A stretch of DNA of 64,000 nt from DAOSEC01 sp035362935. Lineage in GTDB: Bacteria; Bacillota_I; Bacilli_A; ML615J-28; CAG-313. Each line of letters opens with the position of its first letter. The stretch's first letter is position 1. The notes under the pieces were generated by a model. That model searched no databases and was not told the origin of the DNA. It was given only the letters and a program-made list of their open reading frames with translations. The stretch covers positions 1-64,000 of the forward strand of contig DAOSEC010000007.1 of NCBI GenBank assembly GCA_035362935.1. Direction: 5' to 3'. The position numbers and the translations under genes are program-made. Positions 17,561 through 25,070 of the stretch are shown piece by piece.

Positions 17561-18931
17561 ATGTTTCAAGCAATAATCAACAAGCAAAACGAATTATTTC
17601 AAACAGGAGTAACAAAATCATATGCATTTCGCAAGAAACAATTAGAGATACTTGAAGAAATGATTCGTTCGAATGAACAAGCTATTTTAGAAGCAGTCAA
17701 ACTTGATTTGGGTAAAAGCGAGTATGAAGCTTACATCACAGAACTATCGCTTACTTACGAAGAAATACACATAGCCAAACGACATTTGAAACAGTGGATG
17801 AAACCGATTCGGGTAAAATCGAGTTTAACTACGCTTTTTGGATCTTCTCGTATTTATAATGAGCCTTATGGAACTGTATGCATCATTTCTCCATGGAATT
17901 ACCCCGTTCAACTCTCCTTTGTTCCTATGATTTCAGCAATCGCTGCTGGAAACACAATTGTTCTAAAGGTATCCTCAACATCAAAACATACAGCTAATTT
18001 ATTGACCTCAATCATCAATCAAACCTTTGATTTGTCATACATTTATGCAACCGATGCATCAAAAGATGATGCAGGAATGTTAATATCCAACAAATTTGAT
18101 TACATCTTTTTTACAGGTAGTACACAAGTTGGGCAACAAGTGATGAAAGAGGCAGCAAAGCATCTCACTCCAGTCACATTAGAACTTGGTGGAAAGAGTC
18201 CGTGCATTGTTTTACGTGATGCCAATATTGCGTTAGCTGCGAGACGTATTGTCCTCNNNNNNNNNNAAATCATCAATACTGGGCAAACATGTGTCGCACC
18301 TGATTATATTTTGGTAGACGCAATAATCAAAGACAAACTAGTAGATGCACTATGGAATACTTATCTTTCATTTTATCCGAATTCTTATCGTGAGGAGAGT
18401 TATCCAAAGATGATCGATTCAAAACAATTTCACCGGTTAGTGAGTATGTTAGAAAATCAGACCATTTTGCATGGCGGTAAAAGTGATCATAAAACATTGA
18501 AGATGGAGTTTACGATTCTTGATGAACCTAGTCGAGCTTCTCAAGCCATGAACGAGGAAATCTTTGGTCCTATTTTACCGATTTTATCATTTGAGACATC
18601 AAGTGAAGCAAAAGATATCATTTATAGTATGGACAAACCACTTGCTTGCTATTTATTTACACAAGATAAAAAAGAAGAACAACGATGGATGAAAGACATT
18701 TCATTTGGTGGTGGTGCTATTAATGATTGTATTATGCATTTAGCCAATCCAAATCTACCATTTGGTGGAGTAGGAGCATCAGGTATGGGATCCTATCATG
18801 CAAAATTTGGATTTGATACATTCTCACACCAAAAAAGTATTCTAAGAAGTAGCGGTTGGTTTGATTTACCACTCAAGTACCCACCATTTCACAAACGAAG
18901 CATCAAAACGATAAAAAGGATTATGAAATAA
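17561..18931 (+). CDS. Aldehyde dehydrogenase (class 3 type), contains a sequencing gap
   Basis: NAD(P)-dependent oxidation of aldehydes to carboxylates. Landmarks are IISPWNYPVQLSF, FTGSTQVGQQVMKEAA, the catalytic Glu in LELGGKSPCIV (about residue 210), the catalytic Cys in NTGQTCVAPDY, EEIFGPILPI and LPFGGVGASGMGSYH. The Cys-Glu pair and the short, anchor-bearing C-terminus resemble ALDH3/YwdH proteins. A run of ten N (18257-18266) falls between the two catalytic motifs. The frame happens to be kept across it. Homologues have about two fewer residues here, so the true gap is probably not ten bases. The ATG follows a GAGGAAA site. Confidence 0.9.
   Translation: MFQAIINKQNELFQTGVTKSYAFRKKQLEILEEMIRSNEQAILEAVKLDLGKSEYEAYITELSLTYEEIHIAKRHLKQWMKPIRVKSSLTTLFGSSRIYNEPYGTVCIISPWNYPVQLSFVPMISAIAAGNTIVLKVSSTSKHTANLLTSIINQTFDLSYIYATDASKDDAGMLISNKFDYIFFTGSTQVGQQVMKEAAKHLTPVTLELGGKSPCIVLRDANIALAARRIVLXXXXIINTGQTCVAPDYILVDAIIKDKLVDALWNTYLSFYPNSYREESYPKMIDSKQFHRLVSMLENQTILHGGKSDHKTLKMEFTILDEPSRASQAMNEEIFGPILPILSFETSSEAKDIIYSMDKPLACYLFTQDKKEEQRWMKDISFGGGAINDCIMHLANPNLPFGGVGASGMGSYHAKFGFDTFSHQKSILRSSGWFDLPLKYPPFHKRSIKTIKRIMK
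18257..18266. other. Assembly gap (10 N)
   Basis: Ten undetermined bases inside the aldehyde dehydrogenase gene, in the loop just before the catalytic cysteine motif. It is probably a scaffold join rather than a measured length. Confidence 0.95.
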
Positions 18932-18932
18932 C

Positions 18933-19445
18933 ATGGATTTATTATTTTATATTGAACGAGACAAACATTTGGATTTATCACTTCCTTCGATTGTTCGTAG
19001 AGCAAGTAGAGGTATTATCTTTATCAATAACAAATTATTAATGGTGCAATCCAAACTTTATAAGGAATATAAGTTTCCAGGAGGTGGAATTAAACCAAAC
19101 GAATCATTTATTGACGGAATGAAACGAGAGGTCGCTGAAGAAACGGGATATTACAATATTTATGATATTGAAGAATTTGGATATACCGTCGAATATCGGA
19201 AAGCACACGATCCTGGATTTGAAGCGTTTGTGCTGGAATCATATTACTATACCTGTAAGTGCACGTATGAAAAAACATTACCAAATTTAGATCCATATGA
19301 ACAAGAATATGGATATGTTGCAGTATTGGTCGGTATCGAAGATGCAATCAACCAAAACAAGCAGCTTTTGGGAAATCCTCATATACCTTGGGTTGAACGA
19401 GAAACAAAAGTACTTGAGTTTTTACTTAAGAAAGCAAATCAGTAG
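18933..19445 (+). CDS. Nudix hydrolase
   Basis: A 170-residue Mg-dependent pyrophosphohydrolase. The Nudix box is complete: G-x5-E-x7-REVAEETGY (about residues 50-72, starting GGIKPNE). The N-terminus (RASRGIIFINNKLLMVQS) is the usual first strand and loop. The substrate (nucleotide sugar, dinucleotide or damaged nucleotide) cannot be told. The ATG starts one base after the aldehyde dehydrogenase stop, so the two are likely co-translated. Confidence 0.88.
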   Translation: MDLLFYIERDKHLDLSLPSIVRRASRGIIFINNKLLMVQSKLYKEYKFPGGGIKPNESFIDGMKREVAEETGYYNIYDIEEFGYTVEYRKAHDPGFEAFVLESYYYTCKCTYEKTLPNLDPYEQEYGYVAVLVGIEDAINQNKQLLGNPHIPWVERETKVLEFLLKKANQ

Positions 19446-19502
19446 GATGATAGATACCAAATAAAGTATACTATAGATAGAATCATAGAAGGAGGGAAAT
19501 CT

Positions 19503-19961
19503 ATGTTACAAGTTGGTCAAAAAGTCAATAATTTTACATTACCAGATCAGTCAAACAAATTACATTCGCTGAGTGATTATCTTGGGAAAAAAGTTGTTAT
19601 ATATTTTTATCCCAAAGACAACACGCCTGGATGTACCAAGCAAGCATGTTTGTTTCGCGATACCTATTTGGAATTTAAACGCCTTGGTGTAGAAGTCATC
19701 GGCATCAGCAAGGATTCAAGCAAATCTCATCAAAAATTCGTAGATGATTTCGGACTCCCATTCATTTTGTTAAGCGACGAGGAGAAAGTAGTCATTGATC
19801 AATTTGGTGTATGGCAAGAAAAGATGATGTATGGGAAAGTAACACATGGGGTTGCGAGAACAACATTTGTCTTAGATGAATCACATAATGTTGTTAAAGT
19901 ATACGAAAAAGCAAACCCAGATACCAATGCATTAGACATTCTTGAATTTTTAAAGGCATAA
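19503..19961 (+). CDS. bcp: Thiol peroxidase of the Bcp/PrxQ type
   Basis: Reduces hydrogen and organic peroxides. At 152 residues it has the peroxiredoxin motif PKDNTPGCTKQACLFRD, with peroxidatic Cys (about 44) and the resolving Cys five residues later, the atypical 2-Cys Bcp arrangement. GVEVIGISKDS and the C-terminal RTTFVLDESHNVVKVY also fit. The ATG is preceded by GAAGGAGGG. It would draw electrons from thioredoxin; a trxA gene lies at 34971. Confidence 0.95.
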   Translation: MLQVGQKVNNFTLPDQSNKLHSLSDYLGKKVVIYFYPKDNTPGCTKQACLFRDTYLEFKRLGVEVIGISKDSSKSHQKFVDDFGLPFILLSDEEKVVIDQFGVWQEKMMYGKVTHGVARTTFVLDESHNVVKVYEKANPDTNALDILEFLKA

Positions 19962-19965
19962 ACGA

Positions 19966-19998
19966 AAACCATATCTAGCAATAGATATGGTTTCTTAT
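19966..19998 (+). terminator. Terminator after bcp
   Basis: The stem AAACCATATCTA/TAGATATGGTTT with loop GCAA is followed by CTTATT, a few bases after the bcp stop. Confidence 0.75.
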
Positions 19999-20019
19999 TG
20001 ACAAAAGGAGTTGTTGTTT

Positions 20020-20670
20020 TTGAATAACATCATTGGAATTATGATAAGCGTTGGCTACGTATTTGTCATAATCGGTGTATTATACTTCATAAGAGAAAAA
20101 ACAAACATTGCTTTAATGTACCGTCGTAAAATCATTCACATATCGATTGCGAACTGGTGGATCATTGCGATGATCTTTTTTGACAATGTAATCTATGCAT
20201 CTATTATTCCACTTATCTTACTCATTTTAAACTATGCTTCAACAAAAATCAAAATATTAGAAGAAGTTGATGAAGTTGGAACATCTTATGGTACCATCTA
20301 TTATCCGCTTTCCATGTTAATCCTCGTCATTTTATTTTTTGGATTCATCAAAGCACCATACATTGGATTAGTAGGGGCTATGATTATGGGGTATGGAGAC
20401 GGATTTGCCGGTCTTGTTGGTCAACTCTTTGGGAAATACAAACATAGTTTTCATAAAACTTGGATAGGTTCCATGGTAATGTTTGGTATAAGTTTCATAA
20501 TAACACTCACAGTTGCTTTCATTTATCAAACACCAAATATGTTGTTTAGTGCAGTACTTGTTGCGTTGCTTGCGACACTATTAGAAGCAGTCGGTGATAA
20601 AGGAATTGATAACTTAACCGTACCAATCGCATCCTCTTGTTTGTTTTTCTTGATTCAATTGTTGTCATAA
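20020..20670 (+). CDS. Diacylglycerol/polyprenol kinase family membrane protein
   Basis: A 216-residue protein with about six transmembrane helices and the COG0170 (dolichol/phytol kinase-like) signature: RRKIIHISIANWW near the N-terminus, GYGDGFAGLVGQLFGKYK (about 127-144), KTWIGSMVMF, and a final EAVGDKGIDNLTVPI. Such proteins phosphorylate isoprenoid alcohols or diacylglycerol, often with CTP. The lipid substrate is not predictable. Three in-frame TTG codons follow AAAAGGAG (20003-20010). The TTG at 20020 has the best spacing (9) and was chosen over 20011. Confidence 0.75.
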   Translation: MNNIIGIMISVGYVFVIIGVLYFIREKTNIALMYRRKIIHISIANWWIIAMIFFDNVIYASIIPLILLILNYASTKIKILEEVDEVGTSYGTIYYPLSMLILVILFFGFIKAPYIGLVGAMIMGYGDGFAGLVGQLFGKYKHSFHKTWIGSMVMFGISFIITLTVAFIYQTPNMLFSAVLVALLATLLEAVGDKGIDNLTVPIASSCLFFLIQLLS

Positions 20671-20683
20671 CAATGCAAATTGA

Positions 20684-20712
20684 TTGAACAAATGATTAGA
20701 ATTCGTTACAAT
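20684..20712 (+). promoter_or_regulatory. Promoter of candidate small RNA
   Basis: TTGAAC (20684-20689), 17-bp spacer, TACAAT (20707-20712). No conventional coding sequence follows before a strong terminator. Confidence 0.6.
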
Positions 20713-20718
20713 GATAGT

Positions 20719-20841
20719 GAACTTGATTGTGGGGGACTTTTTTAGCAATTGAGTTTAAGGTGGATGTTATTCTAACTCTAGATCGTCACAGTTCGGGAAA
20801 GAGACATTCAAAAAGGAGATGAATTTTTTCATCTCCTTTTT
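20719..20841 (+). ncRNA. Candidate structured small RNA of about 123 nt
   Basis: Between a good promoter and an intrinsic terminator lies a segment with no convincing gene. It can fold into a 10-bp stem (20720-20729 with 20746-20755, two G-U pairs) whose 16-nt loop holds a run of five G and six T. A second stem (20762-20768 with 20803-20809) encloses about 34 nt, and the terminator hairpin (20810-20841) follows. It lacks the SRP Alu/S-domain motif and tmRNA or RNase P signatures. An alternative is a 31-codon TTG-initiated peptide, but that has no ribosome site. Confidence 0.45.
20810..20841 (+). terminator. Bidirectional intrinsic terminator
   Basis: The symmetric stem AAAAAGGAGATGAA/TTCATCTCCTTTTT ends in T residues on both strands. 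It serves the candidate small RNA and, in the other direction, the ABC transporter operon that ends at 20849. Confidence 0.9.
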
Positions 20842-20848
20842 CGTTTGA

Positions 20849-21538
20849 TTAGTAGTTTTTGATATCTAAATTGATACGTCCATCTTTGATTTCAATGATT
20901 CGGTCCGCTTTTTCAGCGATTTTACGATCATGAGTGATGATGATAAAGGTTGTCTTATACTTTTTGTTGATGTCTCTTAATAACTGGTATACTTGTTCAG
21001 TAGAATCAGAATCAAGATTTCCAGTTGGTTCATCCGCTAAGACGATCTTTGGGTTATTAATCAAACTTCTTGCGATTGCTGTTCGCTGTTGTTGTCCTCC
21101 TGACATATTGACGGCTAAGTTGTTCTTTACCTTCGATAGTCCTACAATATCAAGGAGTTCATGTGCTCGGTCGATGATTTCTTTTGGCACATTTGGGTTT
21201 TGAATTTTATAAGGCATTAATACATTTTCAAGCGCAGTAAACTCTGGAAGCAAATAGTGAAATTGGAAAATAAATCCTAGAGTTTGGTTTCTAAGTTCTG
21301 CTAGTTTGTTTTTATTTAAAGTCGTTGTTAATACATTGTTGATGTATATTTCACCACTAGTTGGTTGATCAAGAGTACCTAAAATGTTAAGCAAAGTCGA
21401 TTTACCAGACCCACTTTGTCCGATGATAGAGTTAAATGAATGTTCTTCGAAAGCCAAATCAACATCAAACAACACTTGTGTTTGAAACTTTGTTCCATAT
21501 ATTTTATTGATTTTTTTTAATTCTACGACATTAGCCAT
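20849..21538 (-). CDS. ABC transporter ATP-binding protein (MacB/LolD type)
   Basis: A 229-residue ATPase that energises the adjacent FtsX-like permease. Walker A is GQSGSGKST (about residues 38-46), the Q-loop falls in FIFQFHYLLPEFTALENV, the signature is MSGGQQQRTAIARSL, Walker B is IVLADEPTGNLDS and the H-loop is IIITHD. All are intact. The LLPEFTALENVLMP stretch is typical of the MacB/LolD group, which drives mechanical export or release of lipoproteins, peptides or drugs. Its ATG overlaps the end of the permease gene by 8 bases, a sign of coupled translation. Confidence 0.93.
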   Translation of the reverse strand: MANVVELKKINKIYGTKFQTQVLFDVDLAFEEHSFNSIIGQSGSGKSTLLNILGTLDQPTSGEIYINNVLTTTLNKNKLAELRNQTLGFIFQFHYLLPEFTALENVLMPYKIQNPNVPKEIIDRAHELLDIVGLSKVKNNLAVNMSGGQQQRTAIARSLINNPKIVLADEPTGNLDSDSTEQVYQLLRDINKKYKTTFIIITHDRKIAEKADRIIEIKDGRINLDIKNY

Positions 21539-22691
21539 TGCGAATCACCTCGATGACACTTAATTTTGAAGACTTCCGTGCAGGGATTAACGATGCTAGT
21601 GTAGCAGCGAACACAGCAATCAAAGCCGATAATGCGATGAAGTTTGGATCAATGAATAGTGCAATGATCGGTTCATTGTTTGCATCCAAAGCAAATGTAG
21701 TGAAGGAGTAAGCAAGACCTAAACCAAATAATACTCCAAAAAACGCTCCGAATATTCCTAGAATCAGTCCTTCAAACAAAAAGACAAAACTTGCTTGGAT
21801 ATCTTTGATTCCCATGGCTTTTAATATTCCAATTTGTTTTGATTTTTGCATAACGGTGATTGCTAATACACTTGAAATACCTAAAACAACCGATATCATA
21901 ACAAACACTTGAATCATCAAGGAAGAGATGCTTTGTCCGTTTAATCCGCTTAACAAATCTTGATTGAGATCTTTCCAGTTTTCAACGATTAACGAATCAC
22001 TGTTTAATGCTGTGATGATATTTGTAGCTGTTTCATCCGCTAAAAAGACATCTTTTACTTGCATTTCAATGGATGTTGCTTGATTGTTTAATCCTAATAT
22101 TGATTGAGCTGTTGGAATGGTTGTGATCACCCATGTTTTATTAATGGTAGATACTTTAAAATCATAAACACCAACGACTTTCACTGTTTGCGAATTCCCA
22201 AGAGGAATTGATAAGGTAATCGTATCATTTAAGGATAGTCCAAAAGATTCAAACAAATCTTTCCCAAGAATAACATCATTTTGAGTAAGAGGCAACGTAC
22301 CTTCAATCAATTTATTATCAAATTTATAGATTTGATTTGCATCCTCAATATGGAATCCTCTTAATAAAATCGGTTCGGTTTGGTCATCTTGAATCAAGGA
22401 ACCAGCTCCGTCTACTGCGACATTTAAGGACTCAATGTTTGAATCTACACTTGGTAATAGAAGTAAATAGAATGAATAATTATCAATATAATCACCTCTA
22501 GTTGATGGTTTGACTGTGATTTGAGAACTACTACCAATTGTCGTATTGACCAAATCCTTTTGTAATCCTTGAATCAAAGAACCAATAAAGACTTGAACAC
22601 TCACTCCAACAGCAATCCCTAATATGATGACAATTGTTTGTGTTTTGGCAGATTTTAAAAATCTAATTGCGATTTGTAGTGCTAGTTTCAT
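21531..22691 (-). CDS. ABC transporter permease (FtsX/LolC/MacB type)
   Basis: A 386-residue permease with one N-terminal transmembrane helix (about 15-38), an extracytoplasmic MacB-type periplasmic-core domain (about 40-245), then three C-terminal helices with the FtsX-domain pattern (QVFVMISVVLGISSVLAITVMQKSKQIGILKAMGIKD, about 262-298). Such proteins use ATP to move a substrate outside the membrane rather than through it. There is a single FtsX domain, so a homodimer with the ATPase is expected. Its N-terminus overlaps the cobalamin-binding gene by 29 bases. Confidence 0.92.
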   Translation of the reverse strand: MKLALQIAIRFLKSAKTQTIVIILGIAVGVSVQVFIGSLIQGLQKDLVNTTIGSSSQITVKPSTRGDYIDNYSFYLLLLPSVDSNIESLNVAVDGAGSLIQDDQTEPILLRGFHIEDANQIYKFDNKLIEGTLPLTQNDVILGKDLFESFGLSLNDTITLSIPLGNSQTVKVVGVYDFKVSTINKTWVITTIPTAQSILGLNNQATSIEMQVKDVFLADETATNIITALNSDSLIVENWKDLNQDLLSGLNGQSISSLMIQVFVMISVVLGISSVLAITVMQKSKQIGILKAMGIKDIQASFVFLFEGLILGIFGAFFGVLFGLGLAYSFTTFALDANNEPIIALFIDPNFIALSALIAVFAATLASLIPARKSSKLSVIEVIRNG

Positions 22692-23334
22692 GAGCTACCT
22701 CCTTTGCTAACTCGAAGATATCGGATGTAGATTGGAAGTAGTAATGATATTTTACTGTTTTTTTGCTGGATTCTTCCTGGAATGCTTGGCCACCAATGAT
22801 AATTTTCACATCTGGGTAGTTTGCATAAATGTGTTCGGTAACAAATTTAGTAGCGACTACATTGTAAAAGTTTGTTACACTAAGTGCGATGTAATCAGGT
22901 CTAAATGCAGGAATTGCTTTGATGATTTGATCGTTTGGTGTGTTCGCACCAATGAAGGTTGCATCAAATCCTGCAAGATTTAAATAATGAGTGACAATGA
23001 TTGCTCCGATTTCATGAAATTCCTCTTTTGGACAAACCACAATCACTTTCTTATTTAGTTGTGGAACATTGCGTTTTTGGTCCATGACAAAAGGATAGGT
23101 TACTTCTAAAATTGTTCGGATAATCGAACTTCGCAAATGTTCTTTCCATATGCAAATTGCTTCGTCTTTCTCCTTACATGTAAAACCAACCAGGGCTGGT
23201 CTTAATAGTTGATCGTAGATTTCATCTAACGTTGCAAGTTTGTTTTCTAATAACGATAACACAAATGCAACCGATGCATCTTTGTTTTCTTGATCGAGTA
23301 AGGTTATAAATTGTTGATAAAGACTATGCTCCAT
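22663..23334 (-). CDS. Cobalamin (B12)-binding domain protein without DNA-binding domain
   Basis: A 223-residue protein made of a helical bundle (about 1-85, with WKEHLRSSIIRTILEV, the B12-binding-2 pattern) and a Rossmann-like B12 domain (about 93-205). The cobalt-ligand motif is retained as EFHEIGA (usual form D/E-x-H-x-x-G). IIGGQAF is the usual later strand. Unlike CarH or LitR there is no MerR-type helix-turn-helix, and the Trp ten residues before EH of light sensors is absent. It is too small to be a methyltransferase. It is transcribed first in an operon with the ABC permease and ATPase, overlapping the permease by 29 bases. Confidence 0.85.
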   Translation of the reverse strand: MEHSLYQQFITLLDQENKDASVAFVLSLLENKLATLDEIYDQLLRPALVGFTCKEKDEAICIWKEHLRSSIIRTILEVTYPFVMDQKRNVPQLNKKVIVVCPKEEFHEIGAIIVTHYLNLAGFDATFIGANTPNDQIIKAIPAFRPDYIALSVTNFYNVVATKFVTEHIYANYPDVKIIIGGQAFQEESSKKTVKYHYYFQSTSDIFELAKEVAHETSTTNRN

Positions 23335-23359
23335 ACATGTCGCCTCCTAATACCCTTTT

Positions 23360-23387
23360 ATTATAAACGAATGAACAAAAAAGTCAA
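23360..23387 (-). promoter_or_regulatory. Promoter of the B12-protein/ABC operon
   Basis: On the minus strand TTGACT (23382-23387), 16-bp spacer and TATAAT (23360-23365) lie about 25 bases upstream of the ATG at 23334. AGGAGGCG precedes that ATG. Confidence 0.75.
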
Positions 23388-23500
23388 TAACGTTGCTTTC
23401 AAAAATGAATGATTGTATATGATTCATAGAAACATCCAATCCGACCATTGAAATAAACAGTATAACAAATGCATCCATTTTAGTAAATAATGAAAAAGAG

Positions 23501-23529
23501 TTGACTAAATCTTTCTTTTCAAGTAAAAT
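23501..23529 (+). promoter_or_regulatory. Promoter of the hisS-aspS T-box transcript
   Basis: TTGACT (23501-23506), 17-bp spacer, TAAAAT (23524-23529). The stretch 23388-23500 upstream is AT-rich and shows no other feature. Confidence 0.75.
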
Positions 23530-23535
23530 ATACCT

Positions 23536-23755
23536 ATGTAAATCATCCGGTGATTGAGTGGTTGATGAAGGTCTATTTAGAGAGTTCTGCGTTGGTGAAA
23601 GTAGAATGAGACATTCATTGATGTGACAACTCATAAGGAAACTAAGGACGTAAGATATGCGTTAAATTCGTTAAAGAGCACTTGCAAAAGTGAACTAAGG
23701 TGGCACCGCGGAAGAAAATTCGTCCTTAGGTAAAGATTTTCTTTACCTATTTTTT
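23536..23755 (+). ncRNA. T-box leader of hisS-aspS
   Basis: A tRNA-sensing transcription-attenuation leader. It contains the conserved AGAGAG and GGTGAAAG elements of stem I (about 23578-23600), the T-box antiterminator sequence AAGGTGGCACCGCGG (23697-23711) and a terminator hairpin, TAGGTAAAG/CTTTACCTA with six T (23727-23755). Uncharged tRNA pairing at the specifier and the T-box bulge favours read-through. By alignment with the glyS leader of this window, the specifier is probably GAC (Asp, 23625-23627). A His codon (CAT) elsewhere in the loop is not excluded. Confidence 0.92.
23727..23755 (+). terminator. Terminator of the hisS T-box
   Basis: A 9-bp stem TAGGTAAAG/CTTTACCTA is followed by TTTTTT. 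It is mutually exclusive with the antiterminator that contains the T-box sequence. Confidence 0.9.
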
Positions 23756-23774
23756 CATATTTAGGAGGGTTATT

Positions 23775-25070
23775 ATGAGTTTTCAAAAAATCAAAGGAAC
23801 ACTAGATTTCTATGGAGTCGAAAAACGTAAGTTTCGCAGGGTAGAAATGGTTGCGAAAGAGGTATCCTCTAGATGGGGATTCCAAGAAATGGATACACCG
23901 ATATTTGAGGCAACCGAACTATTCCAACGAGGAGTAGGGGATGATACTGATATCGTATCAAAAGAAATGTATACCTTCTTAGATAAGGGAAATCGTTCAT
24001 TAACATTAAGACCAGAAGGGACAGCATCCATCACAAGAGCAATCGTGGAAAACAAACTTTATGCAAATCCACTGCCACTTAAAGTATCGTACTTTGGTCC
24101 AATGTTTCGCTATGAGCGTCCTCAAGCAGGAAGAATGCGTCAGTTTACTCAATTTGGAGTAGAAATTTTTGGTATGGAATCACCGAAACTTGATGCTGAT
24201 TTGATTTGTTTGGCATTTACTATATTTCAAGAACTTGGGCTTACCAAGTTGAAAATCAAATTAAACTCACTTGGAGATCAATCCTCTCGTACGGCATATC
24301 AAACAGCGTTAAAAGAGTATTTTACTCCGCTTGTGGAAAATATGTGTCAAGATTGTAAAACAAGAGTAAATAAAAATCCTTTGCGTATTTTAGATTGCAA
24401 AGTAGATCAAGGAAAAGATGAAATAAAGAACGCTCCAAAAATGAAGGATTTCTTAAATGAAGAGTCGTTACAGTTTCTAACTGAAATTGAAACAGTGTTG
24501 AAATTCTTAAACGTTCCTTATGAACTAGATGAAAATTTAGTGCGTGGACTTGATTATTATACCAATACCGTATTTGAAATTGTTTATGATGATCCTACTT
24601 CAAACATCAACGGATTAGCACTTTGTGGAGGGGGAAGATATAATGGTCTATCAAAAGAACTAGGTGGACCAGAGTTAAAAGCAATCGGGTATGCATTTGG
24701 AGTCGAACGCGTGATGATGGCAATTGATCAAACCAATGGATGGAAAGGTCTATCGTTTGATGCGGATGTCATGATCATCGCACTGAGTGACCAAGCGAAA
24801 CTAGAATCTATGAAATTAGCAAACACCTTACGAAAGTATGGAAAATATGTGGAACTTGATTATGTGAATACCAGTTTAAAACCACAGTTCAAATTATCTG
24901 ATCGAAGCAACGCATCAACGATTTTGATTATTGGTGATGATGAAATTGCTTCAGGCAATATTTCCGTAAAAACAAAAGAAAGTAGTACACAAACACAAAT
25001 AACAATCAAAGAACTTATGAACTATTTGAATATAGTAGGAGTAGAAGAATATGCGTACACACAAAAATAA
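23775..25070 (+). CDS. hisS: Histidyl-tRNA synthetase
   Basis: Class II synthetase that charges tRNA-His. At 431 residues it has motif 1 around RWGFQEMDTPIFE, motif 2 as FRYERPQAGRMRQFTQFGVE (about 112-131), the HisA-specific LVRGLDYYTNTVFE (about 256-269) and motif 3 GGGRYNGL plus GYAFGVERVMMA. A C-terminal anticodon-binding domain follows (about 330-425). AGGAGGGTTATT precedes the ATG. It is controlled by the T-box and overlaps aspS by 20 bases. Confidence 0.98.
   Translation: MSFQKIKGTLDFYGVEKRKFRRVEMVAKEVSSRWGFQEMDTPIFEATELFQRGVGDDTDIVSKEMYTFLDKGNRSLTLRPEGTASITRAIVENKLYANPLPLKVSYFGPMFRYERPQAGRMRQFTQFGVEIFGMESPKLDADLICLAFTIFQELGLTKLKIKLNSLGDQSSRTAYQTALKEYFTPLVENMCQDCKTRVNKNPLRILDCKVDQGKDEIKNAPKMKDFLNEESLQFLTEIETVLKFLNVPYELDENLVRGLDYYTNTVFEIVYDDPTSNINGLALCGGGRYNGLSKELGGPELKAIGYAFGVERVMMAIDQTNGWKGLSFDADVMIIALSDQAKLESMKLANTLRKYGKYVELDYVNTSLKPQFKLSDRSNASTILIIGDDEIASGNISVKTKESSTQTQITIKELMNYLNIVGVEEYAYTQK

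Noticed and set aside
20780..20810. GTTCGGG resembling a tRNA T-loop in the small-RNA region
   Set aside because: There is no acceptor stem, D-arm or anticodon arm around it.
23347..23634. 95-codon minus-strand frame upstream of hisS
   Set aside because: It is antisense to the T-box promoter and leader, has no good ribosome site and no recognisable domain.
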